Assembly: GCA_902825875.1 (NCBI GenBank)
Contig: CADECP010000032.1
Span: 19,768-83,767 of the forward strand
DNA from: an uncultured Acidobacteriota bacterium
GTDB lineage: Bacteria > Acidobacteriota > Blastocatellia > RBC074
Reading direction: 5' to 3'
Length of the DNA: 64,000 bases
Positions 57,601 through 64,000 of the stretch are shown one piece after another (the stretch's first letter is position 1; each line of letters opens with the position of its first letter). The notes below the pieces were generated by a model. That model searched no databases, had not been told where the DNA came from, and was given only the letters and a program-made list of their open reading frames with translations. Made by a program: the position numbers and the translations under genes.

Positions 57601-57979
57601 CGTACACGTGAATCCGATAAGTTGCCGTTTCCGGCACAACCATCGAAACGGCCAGATTCGATGGCGCAGCAAATCCGCCGTCTCCCGCCAGAGGCGCTCC
57701 ATCCACAGTGCGCGCTTCCAGATCTGATAAAACCTGCTGGCTGGTTGCCACGACGGAAAGAAACTGGCCTTTGACCAGATGGATATCGAATTCGTAATGG
57801 CGACCGCTCGACGGCGGTATAACGCCTTGAATTACACGGTCGGTTTCTATTTGCTGAACTATTTTTTCCTGAGAGCTAACAGCGATGTTAAGCAGGAAGC
57901 CACATACCAGAGTCAGCAAAACCAAACTGATAATTGCCCACCGGCAAAACGACTGACAGATTTTGTGATGAGTTTGCAT
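54605..57979 (-). CDS. Exported TPR-CHAT caspase-like protein
   Basis: 1124-residue protein. An N-terminal signal or anchor helix (about 15-38) and a beta-sandwich segment (VIQGVIPPSSGRHYEFDIHLVKGQFLSVVA) come first, then at least ten TPR-like repeats (about 170-570, such as ALGEWKQAHETFQRAADLY), a long coiled helix, and a C-terminal CHAT domain with His in HFATHA (about 983) and Cys in LSGCQTG (about 1032), so the protease dyad looks intact. CHAT proteins include gasdermin-activating and Craspase proteases, but those are cytoplasmic. The secretory start makes this one odd. Last gene of the sigma / anti-sigma / exported protein / CHAT run. Confidence 0.85.
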   Translation of the reverse strand: MQTHHKICQSFCRWAIISLVLLTLVCGFLLNIAVSSQEKIVQQIETDRVIQGVIPPSSGRHYEFDIHLVKGQFLSVVATSQQVLSDLEARTVDGAPLAGDGGFAAPSNLAVSMVVPETATYRIHVYAGPKGAEFKLLVTIPQQPTPEFFLRAKAQELQQELGRLHYNKKRNREAYLKMTDVGEEVVQLWGQLGRPNLQLDALMLMAEARRQLGEWTKAIEMFERTLEISRALRFHFKEAESLTFIGMCHFQLSDYRRAIEAYHQASQVWDLEIAHGKCPYNMAGWTLVQLGNAQLALGEWKQAHETFQRAADLYTRYRDYSPTVVSQREWHKGTAFCLRGIGRAYSLTSEKQKAIDALTEALEHYKGAEDNFYEPVLLNELGELYASLGESGQAQGFYEQALKLEQRMGNRSTEAQTLYLVGRLFQAMGNLEGAEQQFHLSSELRRDLGDRRGLAASLNGLGEIRAARGERGQAISLFETSLAILREIGDRFGEAGTLGNLGTAHAAMGDETRAKDFLNQSLSVRRALNDREGEANALYHLARLALQHGRLDEARQLAESSLKQTEFIRGSVLSQELRASYLGTVRDYYELYIDVLMRLHQQRPKEGHDRAALHASEMARARSLLDSLAEARIDIRSDAPADLLARERELRQRLSAKAEAQVQSQTQSGSDALAKDIQAITTEYRQTLSKLRAVSPRYAALIQPQSLAASEVQQLLDQETMLLEYSLGEERSFLWAVTRDGVTSYALPSRNRINAAAQRVYDLLTARNRRQSQENSTQRQTRIAQADAALPQAAAELSRLILSPVAARLGNQRLLIVAQETLQFIPFAILPKPVGVRQQMIFEHEISYLPSASVLASLRRESSARQIAPKQLAVIADPVFSANDERVTSRAIGSPEIVFVNSALPGSLFDLRQSQSASNAREVFGGAFDGRIPRLDGTRWEADQISSLVNAASRLQATGFAANRALVVGDELQRYRIVHFATHALVNNSHAELSGVVLSLVDDRGRPQNGFVSAADIYNLRLAADLVVLSGCQTGLGKAVRGEGLVGMTQSFMYAGASRVVVSLWAQQDKSTADLMNKFYRRLLGAKAARPSEALRAAQIEMIKSGRWPLPYFWSGFTLQGEYR

Positions 57980-58094
57980 AACTTTTCAGTTTGTTGAGAA
58001 GCAGTGTTGGTAGATCGTTGCTTGGTAAAACTGCCGAAGTCTATCTGGTGTCACCGTCAGGTTTTTTAGCTAAATCAGAGCAGGAAAGATCGGT

Positions 58095-58163
58095 ACAGTA
58101 CCGCGCGCGTCAGCAAGCGGTTGGCTCTAGCAAGCAGCAGTTTGCTGAGGCGCGCGGTACTGT
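58095..58163. repeat. Inverted repeat (ACAGTACCGCGCGC type)
   Basis: 24-bp arms ACAGTACCGCGCGCGTCAGC + AAGC (58095-58118) and 58140-58163 match at 22 of 24 positions around a 21-nt loop. It lies between the CHAT protein and the upstream gene, touching the latter's stop codon. It may terminate or stabilise that mRNA; related in style to the 41555 palindrome. Confidence 0.85.
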
Positions 58164-58736
58164 TTAGTTGGAGCCGCGTACAGACAATGGCAAGAAAAGA
58201 AGTCTTCCATCTTTGTACCGTCCTCGGATCATATATTCATCAATCGCCAGTGGTGGCATCGTGATTCTGCCGCCCGCTGTCGAAAAAGAATGGATTGGTT
58301 GTTCATCGGTGAAAAACTCACGGAGGCCAGTTTTGGGATTCCGGCGCATTTTCAAAATATCCACCCAAATCACGCCAATTGGGGGAGTCCAGTCCTGAAC
58401 AAGCCCGAAAGAAAATTTCAAAGTAGCTTCTCCCTCATACGGAATAACGGCGCGAATGGCTGTGTCACGAGCAGTAAACGACCCCATTGATGTGACAGCG
58501 GTCAAAACCGAACCGTTATCAATATGAAAATTTGATCCCAAGTCATCGCGCTCAAAGGGAATGGTAATCCGAAAACTGGCCGCCGGAATTGCTGGCACTG
58601 GTGGAATTACTTTGCTGTGGGGTTTTTGCAGTTCGCGCGGATTTTGTATTTGCACCTGCTGAGCTGCTGCTGTGACTCCCAACAGCAAGCTAAAAACAAA
58701 AGCCGGTAAAAAGAACGAGGTGAGGTTGCGTGTCAT
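58164..58736 (-). CDS. Small exported protein of unknown function, sigma-CHAT locus
   Basis: 190-residue protein with a signal peptide (TRNLTSFFLPAFVFSLLLGVTAAAQ, cleavage after about 25) and a compact beta-rich domain: IPAASFRITIPFERDDLGSNFHIDNGSVLTAVTSMGSFTARDTAIRAVIPYEGEATLKFSFG. No family known to me. AAGGAG lies 8 nt before ATG 58736, which I prefer to an upstream in-frame start at 58796. It lies between the anti-sigma gene and the CHAT gene, so may be a partner or target of the protease; inference only. Confidence 0.75.
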   Translation of the reverse strand: MTRNLTSFFLPAFVFSLLLGVTAAAQQVQIQNPRELQKPHSKVIPPVPAIPAASFRITIPFERDDLGSNFHIDNGSVLTAVTSMGSFTARDTAIRAVIPYEGEATLKFSFGLVQDWTPPIGVIWVDILKMRRNPKTGLREFFTDEQPIHSFSTAGGRITMPPLAIDEYMIRGRYKDGRLLFLPLSVRGSN

Positions 58737-58892
58737 AAAAATGCTCCTTTTTGATTTGGTGTTTGTCGCCAGACGCACTGATTGAAAGCAGTTCATCAGA
58801 CTTTGTTGAACTGAAATCTTTCAGTCTGAACTGACGGTGAATGGTGAGAGGGGCGAATGCCAAGCTATTCTGTAGCCAAAGAAAAACCTGCT

Positions 58893-59867
58893 TCAGTGTT
58901 TTTTGCTGTGTTTTGGTTTTGCAACAAACGCAGGATAGCTTTCGGCCCACTCTGTTTTGTGTTTTAGGCTTAACTGGTAACTGCCAGTGGGAATTCGTCT
59001 TAAATCCAGAACGCTTACCAATTGTCTGCCCTTACAACTGGTAACGGTTTTTGTCACGAGAGGGCTGTCAAATTCATCCAGCAAACTGACCTGATATTTT
59101 CCTGCCAAACTCCCTTCAGGAAGGTTTAACTTTATCCGTGTCTGCACTGCCTGAAGTTGAATGATTTTCCTGGTTACTTGATTCGCCGTTTCCAGATTCC
59201 GCATTGCAATGAACTCATTGAGATCAATGTTGACAGTCGCTTCGATTGCGAACGCAACTTTTGGTCGTCTTGCCGATAAGCTTGGTTGTGGAGCGGGCGG
59301 CTCCGCAACGCGAGCAACTTGTTCCAACGGGATCGGGTTTGGTTGTGCAGGCGCAGGTGACGGGGATTGCGCTTGAAGAATTTGCGGGGCGGCGTCCGGT
59401 GTCGAAGCTCCAGGGTGGGCGCGCCAGACGGTCCAAATGGCAAAGCCAAGCAACAACGCCGTTGCCGCGCCAGCCCAAACGAGTTTGGGGCGAAACCAAT
59501 CAGCCGCCGTTTCAATCTTCGCGCGCAGCGTTTCCGGCCACGACGATTCGGGAATTGCCGCCAACGGTTGTCGGCGTTCGGCCAGAGCTTGCCGGTATTC
59601 CTGAAAACAGTTGGAACAGCCGAACAAATGCGCTCGCAATTGGTCGTCGGGCAAACGTCCTGACCGGGCCAGTGAATTCAATGTCGCTCCGTTTGGGCAA
59701 TCGCGCCCGGTTGGATTGGGGAATTCGTTGGCGAAATGGTCACGCGCGAATTGAATCAATTCGTCCGGCGAAATTTCCGCCGAGCTTTGTTGTTGATTGG
59801 TTCGCGTTGTGGGCTTCGGCTCGCCATTGCCATTCCCATCCGCCGGATTGTTGCGCCAATTGTTCAT
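58893..59867 (-). CDS. Single-pass membrane anti-sigma-like protein (zinc-finger-like, with exported domain)
   Basis: 324-residue protein. The cytoplasmic N-terminal half contains FLGCxxC-type HLFGCSNCFQEYRQAL (about 82-97), with an earlier Cys and His (RDCPNGATLNSLARSGRLPDDQLRAH), close to the zinc-finger HC2 anti-sigma pattern. One transmembrane helix (about 128-148) follows, then a Pro-rich linker and a C-terminal domain with VNIDLNEFIAMRN, IKLNLPEGSLAGKYQVSLLDEF and LDLRRIPTGSYQLSLKHK, resembling a carbohydrate- or ligand-binding beta-sandwich. It lies 343 nt after the sigma gene. ATG 59867 has GAGG 10 nt ahead. Confidence 0.8.
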   Translation of the reverse strand: MNNWRNNPADGNGNGEPKPTTRTNQQQSSAEISPDELIQFARDHFANEFPNPTGRDCPNGATLNSLARSGRLPDDQLRAHLFGCSNCFQEYRQALAERRQPLAAIPESSWPETLRAKIETAADWFRPKLVWAGAATALLLGFAIWTVWRAHPGASTPDAAPQILQAQSPSPAPAQPNPIPLEQVARVAEPPAPQPSLSARRPKVAFAIEATVNIDLNEFIAMRNLETANQVTRKIIQLQAVQTRIKLNLPEGSLAGKYQVSLLDEFDSPLVTKTVTSCKGRQLVSVLDLRRIPTGSYQLSLKHKTEWAESYPAFVAKPKHSKKH

Positions 59868-60210
59868 CGTTTTTTCCTCTGCCCATGCCCATGAGGGGAT
59901 GAGCCGCGAAAAAGCGCACACGGTTTTGAAAAAAAAATCGTGTGCGCTTAGCCACGTAGTGGCTTTTGAACTTAGGCAGGTCGTTTACGGCCTGCAAAGC
60001 GTTTGGGAATCAACCGCGTCGCGTAGTGACGCTTGAATACTGTGAGACTGTGACCAATTCAGCCGTCGCTACGCGACGAGAATGTTTTTTTCGTTCTTTC
60101 ACAGGCCGTAAACGACCTGCCTAAAATCAACCGTCACTACGTGACGAAGAGGCCGCAGCAATTGCCACCGATTTTTTACAGGAAGAAAAAATCTCAGAGA
60201 ATGCAGATTT
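59868..60210. other. 343-bp gap of nested inverted repeats between sigma and anti-sigma genes
   Basis: No gene. Four inverted repeats fill it: AAGCGCACACG / CGTGTGCGCTT (59912-59922, 59939-59949), an outer CCACGTAGTGG-type pair (59951-59970, 60128-60147), a perfect 23-bp pair TTAGGCAGGTCGTTTACGGC + CTG (59972-59994, 60102-60124) and an inner GTCGCGTAGTGACGC-type pair (60018-60038, 60057-60077). The three outer ones nest around one centre. Confidence 0.85.
59951..60147. repeat. Compound nested palindrome, MITE-like
   Basis: About 197 bp with three concentric inverted-repeat layers; the middle layer has perfect 23-bp arms. The CACGTAGTG/CGCGTAGTGACG motif is repeated in each of the outer and inner layers. 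No open frame, no obvious target-site duplication seen. Confidence 0.85.
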
Positions 60211-60759
60211 TCAGGTGAGTTGTTTAGCGAGTTGTTTGATTTGTCGGTCGTAACGCATGCGGATGGAGTGGCCGTTGCTGCCCAATTCCTCAGCGATTTC
60301 GTCGAAGGTAAACCCCAGTGTCTGGTATTCAAAAACGCGGCGTGTCCAATCGTCCATCCGAGCCATGATTTGTTGCAGCAAAATCCGGCGGTCTAATTCG
60401 TTGGCAGCATGGCTGGTTGGATGGGCTTCAATGGTTGCGGCGAATTGGGTTTCTTCGATTTGACGATGGAGGTTTTGTTTTTCCACTTCCTCCAGCGCCA
60501 GCCGACGCCAGGTTTGGTAAAGGTAAGCGGGAAGATTGGTAATTGCGTCCGGCGTTTCGGTGTGTTTTCGCGTGACCAGCGCGCTGGCTTTCATCAACAG
60601 GCGTTGTCCGTCAGCCGCGTCGCGCAACATTTGCAGCGATTGGTTTTCGATTTGCGGCCACAACAACAATGCGGCTTCGTACACGTGACGATCAATCGCG
60701 CCGAATTCGTCGGCAAAGACCTGAACGGTGACTGGAGGAGAAACGTCCACCGAAATCAT
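60211..60759 (-). CDS. ECF-like RNA polymerase sigma factor
   Basis: 182-residue divergent sigma factor. Region 2 is loosely seen in RLLMKASALVTRKHTETPDAITNLPAYLYQTWRRLALEEVEKQN (about 53-95), while region 4 is clearer: ELDRRILLQQIMARMDDWTRRVFEYQTLGFTFDEIAEELGSNGHSIRMRYDRQIKQL (about 122-178), with a good HTH. Such sigma-like proteins often come with a membrane zinc-finger partner, present here downstream. Promoter candidate at 60847-60875. No clear ribosome-binding site. Confidence 0.82.
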   Translation of the reverse strand: MISVDVSPPVTVQVFADEFGAIDRHVYEAALLLWPQIENQSLQMLRDAADGQRLLMKASALVTRKHTETPDAITNLPAYLYQTWRRLALEEVEKQNLHRQIEETQFAATIEAHPTSHAANELDRRILLQQIMARMDDWTRRVFEYQTLGFTFDEIAEELGSNGHSIRMRYDRQIKQLAKQLT

Positions 60760-60846
60760 GAGTAAGCACCATTTGTTTTGGAGTGTTTCGGGGCTGTTGT
60801 CGGAGCGCGAGAGGGCAAAAATAATTTTGGGGGCGGTTGGGCGCGC

Positions 60847-60875
60847 AGATACTACACACCGATATGGTGACAGGC
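60847..60875 (-). promoter_or_regulatory. Candidate promoter of the sigma-CHAT operon
   Basis: Minus-strand -35 TTGCCT (60870-60875), 17-nt spacer, -10 TAGTAT (60847-60852), about 90 nt before the sigma gene start. It could be a housekeeping or autoregulated promoter. Confidence 0.55.
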
Positions 60876-60970
60876 AAGAATTTATTCGTTGTAACGCGGG
60901 AAAATGTTACAAACGAAATGGCCGAGGATTCATTTCGTAAAGATATGTCTTTCCGTTTGTGGCAGAAGAT

Positions 60971-61840
60971 TTATTTCTTTTTCCTTGCCAACTCCGTTTC
61001 CGCGGCGATGAAGCCAAACGCTGGCCAGTATTTTCCGCCGACGATCTTGCGAAAAATCTCTTCGGCTTTGGCGCGATTGCCGTTGTACAAGTGCCAATTC
61101 CCAAGGCCGTATCCGACCGTCGCAATTTCCAAATCGGTCGCCTTCTCGACGTTCACCAGATCGCTTTCCTTCTTCAAGCCTTTGTAAAACAGCAGCCGGT
61201 CGAAATACGACTTGTTTTCGTTGACCTTCATGTCGGGCGTAATGCGGTCGAGCACTTTGGCGGCTTCCATCGGTTTGTTCATTCGGCGATAAGTCATGTA
61301 CAGCCAATCGGAAACGGCAATCACCGAATCGTCGCGTTTGTCTGTGGTGTCGGCTTCGGCGACCTGGCGGCAGCGTTCATAAGCTTCAGCGGCTTTGGCA
61401 AACTGGCCTTTCAAATAATGCGCCAACGCCAGGTGATACCAAACGTCGAAATCCTTGTCGTTCAGTTTTGCCGCCTGAGCCATGTCGGCGACGGCTTTAT
61501 CGAACTGGCGCGTGGAGATGTACCGATGACCTCGATGACGATAGAGCCGCCAATCGTTCGGAGCCAGTTTGATGCCGCGCGTATAAGTTTCAATCGCGTC
61601 GTTGTATCGCCAGACGTTGGCTTGCGCGCGGCCAAGCGCAATCAGCAAATCCATATTTTTCGTATCGGCGGCGAGCTTGGATTCGGCGGCAGCGATTTCG
61701 CCTTTTTCATCGGCGTTGGCGAATTGTTTGACGCCGAGCAAGGAAACGATTTCCGGTTTAGGCGAAGCCTGAGCTTGAACGAAAACGGCTAAACAAAAAG
61801 AAACAAGAACGACTGCTGCAAATCGGCAAAGCGGTTTCAT
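60971..61840 (-). CDS. Exported TPR protein
   Basis: 289-residue protein with a signal peptide ([21 protein letters not shown], about 5-25) and several TPRs between about 45 and 200, such as [45 protein letters not shown] and [26 protein letters not shown]. The AGGAGG site lies immediately upstream of ATG 61840, which is therefore the preferred start. Probably a periplasmic scaffold; partner unknown. Confidence 0.85.
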   Translation of the reverse strand: MKPLCRFAAVVLVSFCLAVFVQAQASPKPEIVSLLGVKQFANADEKGEIAAAESKLAADTKNMDLLIALGRAQANVWRYNDAIETYTRGIKLAPNDWRLYRHRGHRYISTRQFDKAVADMAQAAKLNDKDFDVWYHLALAHYLKGQFAKAAEAYERCRQVAEADTTDKRDDSVIAVSDWLYMTYRRMNKPMEAAKVLDRITPDMKVNENKSYFDRLLFYKGLKKESDLVNVEKATDLEIATVGYGLGNWHLYNGNRAKAEEIFRKIVGGKYWPAFGFIAAETELARKKK

Positions 61841-61886
61841 AGAGGCCTCCTGATTTTGGGGTGTGAAGTCGAGACGTTCATCAATA

Positions 61887-61976
61887 GACAGGATTGACAA
61901 GGTTGCACAGGATTGAGAAGCAACATGCCCAAAATCTGTTTTCATCCTGTTGAATCCGGTAAATCCTGTCGAAAAT
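61887..61976. repeat. CAGGATT-family inverted repeat
   Basis: Left arm GACAGGATTGACAAGGTTGC ACAGGATTGAGAAG (61887-61920), right arm TTTTCATCCTGTTGAATCCG GTAAATCCTGTC (about 61939-61970). Outer GACAGGATT pairs with AATCCTGTC exactly, with a looser inner match. Lies between divergent TPR and cofE genes. Confidence 0.75.
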
Positions 61977-62109
61977 TTTGTCGCTTGGTTTGGCGAGCGG
62001 ATTCTATGCAATGCCTTCCCGAAGCGGCAAGCTCAGCTTGTCAGGTATCGTGTCAGCCATTAGCATACGCGCAGCTTTGTCACCGACAGCTAGGAGAAAA
62101 CCGACACCC

Positions 62110-62892
62110 TTGAATCCCAAAAAACATCAAGACATTCATTTGGCAGACATTCAATTGACAGCCGTGCGCGGCATTCCCGAAGTTCGACCCGGAGACGATC
62201 TAGGCTGGCTGATTGCTCAAGCGACAGAAACGCAAGGCTTCGCGCTGGCCGATGGCGATGTTGTAGTCGTCGCGCAAAAAATCGTTTCCAAAGCCGAAGG
62301 CCGATTGGTCAATCTGGAATCAGTCACGCCGTCCGCGCTGGCGGTGGAAATTGCCGCCAAACAGCACCGCGATCCGCGTCTGGTCGAAGTCGTGCTCGGC
62401 GAATCAGCCAGCATCATTCGCATGGACGACCATGTGCTGGTGACTGAAACCAAGCATGGATTCATTTGCGCCAACGCCGGAGTGGATCGGTCGAACGTCG
62501 CCGGAAAAGATTGGGTGGCCTTGCTGCCTGTCGCGCCGGACGATTCGGCGTTGCTGCTGAAAACTCGATTGGCCGAACTGTTCAAAGTCAACGTCGCCGT
62601 CATCATCACAGACACGTTTGGCCGTCCCTGGCGCGAAGGCCTGACCAACGTCGCCATAGGAGTCGCCGGCATGAAACCGCTGAAAGATTTTCGCGGCGAA
62701 CGCGATGATCACGGCAAGGAACTGTCGGCGACGGTATTGGCAGTGGCGGATGAGATAGCGGCTTCGACGGGATTGTTGATGCGAAAGGCTTCGCGCATTC
62801 CAGTGGTTGTCGTTCGCGGCTTTTACTTTGAACACAGCGACGGCAGCGCCAAAGAACTGGTGCGCGCCAAAGAACGCGACTTGTTCCGGTAA
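62110..62892 (+). CDS. cofE: Coenzyme F420-0:L-glutamate ligase (CofE)
   Basis: GTP-dependent addition of glutamate to F420-0. The 260-residue product contains [23 protein letters not shown] (about 16-38), [25 protein letters not shown] (about 53-77), [52 protein letters not shown] and [24 protein letters not shown], which are the CofE core and metal-binding blocks. The start is uncertain: TTG 62110 with TAGGAG 13 nt ahead is preferred over longer in-frame starts. No other F420 genes appear in the window. Confidence 0.9.
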   Translation: MNPKKHQDIHLADIQLTAVRGIPEVRPGDDLGWLIAQATETQGFALADGDVVVVAQKIVSKAEGRLVNLESVTPSALAVEIAAKQHRDPRLVEVVLGESASIIRMDDHVLVTETKHGFICANAGVDRSNVAGKDWVALLPVAPDDSALLLKTRLAELFKVNVAVIITDTFGRPWREGLTNVAIGVAGMKPLKDFRGERDDHGKELSATVLAVADEIAASTGLLMRKASRIPVVVVRGFYFEHSDGSAKELVRAKERDLFR

Positions 62893-62994
62893 TTTTTATT
62901 AAACGTCCCAAGCTATTTCGTAGCACCCGGCTTGATTCATTTTGCCGGTTGTTCGTTCGCCAATCAGTCTGATTTCCAACGAGGGTTATCCGCC

Positions 62995-64000
62995 ATGCTG
63001 ACCCGGTTCCGATTTTCTTTGATTGCCGCCACCGCCTTCGGCTTGCTGACCGTTTGCTTGCCCGTGCTGTTTTCCGCTCAAGCCGAAATCCTTCCCGTCA
63101 AAACCTACACCGCTGCGGATGGATTGCCACGCGATTCTGTTTGGAAAGTGCGGCAAGACGCGCGCGGATTCCTGTGGTTTTGCACTGCGGATGGCTTGGT
63201 GCGATTTGATGGTTACAGCTTCAAACTCTACAGCGATGACGATGGCCTGCCATCACGCCGGGTAATGGATTTCCTACAAGATCGTAACGGCAGGTATTGG
63301 ATCGGAACCTATTCCGGGTTGGTGCGCTTCAACCCCAACGGCTTCGCCGGAAAACATGCTAATCCCCTGCAAGCCATGTTTGACGAAGTCGGCTATGAGA
63401 CGCCGCCGCCCACGAAATTCGCAAAAGAGGTCAAACAGATTTACGAAGACCTACAAGGCGCGCTTTGGATCGGGATGGAGGATGGTCTGTATCAATTGAT
63501 TGAAAAACAAGGACGGCCAACTCTGCGCCGCGTTGAATTGCCGTTTCAGAACAAGCTCGGCTATCTGCCTATTGGCTCGGTACTTAAGGATCGCCGTGGC
63601 AATTTGTGGGTCGGCACAGAGCATGGGCCACTACACAATTACAGCACGCTTTACCGTGTCGGGCCGGATGGAAAAATCACTCAGCATAATATACTGCGAG
63701 GCGTTGTGAGCGCCTTGCTTGAGATCGAGAACGGCGAGATCTGGGCGGGAATGACTGGCCAACGGTCGGGGCTGTGCAGTTTGGTCGGGCATCCTCCCGA
63801 AAACAGCGAGCCTTTTTCGCGCTGTTATTTGCAAAAAGATGGGTTGCCGAGCGCCTGGATAAACGCATTGCGCCAAACCAGTAATGGCACAATCTGGGTT
63901 GGTACGGCAGCGGGAGCGGTGAGCTTTTCTCCTGATTTCACAGGGAGAACTGGTTGCAAGTTTCATCCTTCACAAAACTCTCTGAGATTGATCAATGTGA
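62995..64000 (+). CDS. Two-component regulator propeller sensor, N-terminal part (runs off the end)
   Basis: At least 335 residues, open at the window edge. The signal/anchor helix is SLIAATAFGLLTVCLPVLFSAQA (about 8-30). After it come Reg_prop beta-propeller repeats: TYTAADGLPRDSVWKVRQDARGFLWFCTADGLVRFDGYSF (about 37-76), then GLPSRRVMDFLQDRNGRYWIGTYSGLVRF, LQGALWIGMEDGLYQL, DRRGNLWVGTEHG and SNGTIWVGTAAGAVSF. Such propellers form the periplasmic sensor of hybrid histidine kinases or GGDEF proteins, so a kinase or cyclase module probably lies beyond the window. SD GAGGG about 9 nt before ATG 62995. Confidence 0.85.
   Translation, partial: MLTRFRFSLIAATAFGLLTVCLPVLFSAQAEILPVKTYTAADGLPRDSVWKVRQDARGFLWFCTADGLVRFDGYSFKLYSDDDGLPSRRVMDFLQDRNGRYWIGTYSGLVRFNPNGFAGKHANPLQAMFDEVGYETPPPTKFAKEVKQIYEDLQGALWIGMEDGLYQLIEKQGRPTLRRVELPFQNKLGYLPIGSVLKDRRGNLWVGTEHGPLHNYSTLYRVGPDGKITQHNILRGVVSALLEIENGEIWAGMTGQRSGLCSLVGHPPENSEPFSRCYLQKDGLPSAWINALRQTSNGTIWVGTAAGAVSFSPDFTGRTGCKFHPSQNSLRLINV

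Noticed and set aside
63894..63925. Sequence resembling one arm of the GGTACGGAACC palindrome
   Set aside because: It encodes IWVGTAAGAVSF, a normal Reg_prop repeat, and has no inverted partner; taken as chance.

Overview
The window is a chromosomal origin region from a bacterium that I would place in Acidobacteriota, probably the Blastocatellia side. This rests on content, not on a search. There are two tandem VWFA-related proteins of the type expanded in Acidobacteria, a large BNR/Asp-box 'sortilin-like' protein, paired cytochrome c/type II copper monooxygenase-like proteins, a DUF6599-like protein, an F420 ligase, hopanoid-linked genes, and abundant intergenic inverted repeats. No rRNA, tRNA, CRISPR array, prophage or transposase gene was seen.

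Region 1 (0-24 kb) is the classic origin gene set, almost all on the minus strand. Read in the direction of transcription it runs dnaA, a probable oriC, dnaN; then polyprenyl synthetase, rpmH, rnpA, yidD, yidC, jag, mnmE, mnmG, rsmG, parA, parB, bactofilin. Between these lie accessory genes: an Asp-box propeller, a nucleotidyltransferase pair, a membrane glycosyltransferase, two VWFA proteins, a pilin, an M50 peptidase and a thioesterase. The dnaA-dnaN gap has DnaA boxes, a GC step, DnaA-trio repeats and an AT-rich stretch in the order known for the Bacillus basal unwinding system. A near-perfect parS site forms the end of rsmG.

Region 2 (24-35 kb, plus strand) starts with an S9 peptidase, then an ECF sigma factor, a membrane anti-sigma candidate and a Spy-like periplasmic protein. 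It continues into a run of exported proteins: two cytochrome c/copper-oxygenase-like paralogues, an amidohydrolase with a twin-arginine motif, a two-domain lipocalin-like protein, a two-domain VOC protein and a six-haem cytochrome. I read it as an undescribed extracytoplasmic oxidation locus under its own sigma factor.

Region 3 (35-54 kb) is mixed housekeeping. It holds an overlapping four-gene operon (glycosyltransferase, pdxJ, alkaline-phosphatase-like protein, hydrolase), an OpuC-type ABC transporter with a fused permease-binding protein, ligA, an ArnT-like glycosyltransferase, type 2 IPP isomerase, an HpnG-like phosphorylase, YjbQ and a collapsed hpnA-like remnant.

Region 4 (54-64 kb) holds a second ECF sigma module (sigma factor, membrane zinc-finger-like anti-sigma, secreted protein, secreted TPR-CHAT protein), then a TPR protein, cofE and the start of a propeller sensor that runs off the end. 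The gaps hold several inverted-repeat families and heptanucleotide arrays, and some of these enter coding sequence or supply start codons.
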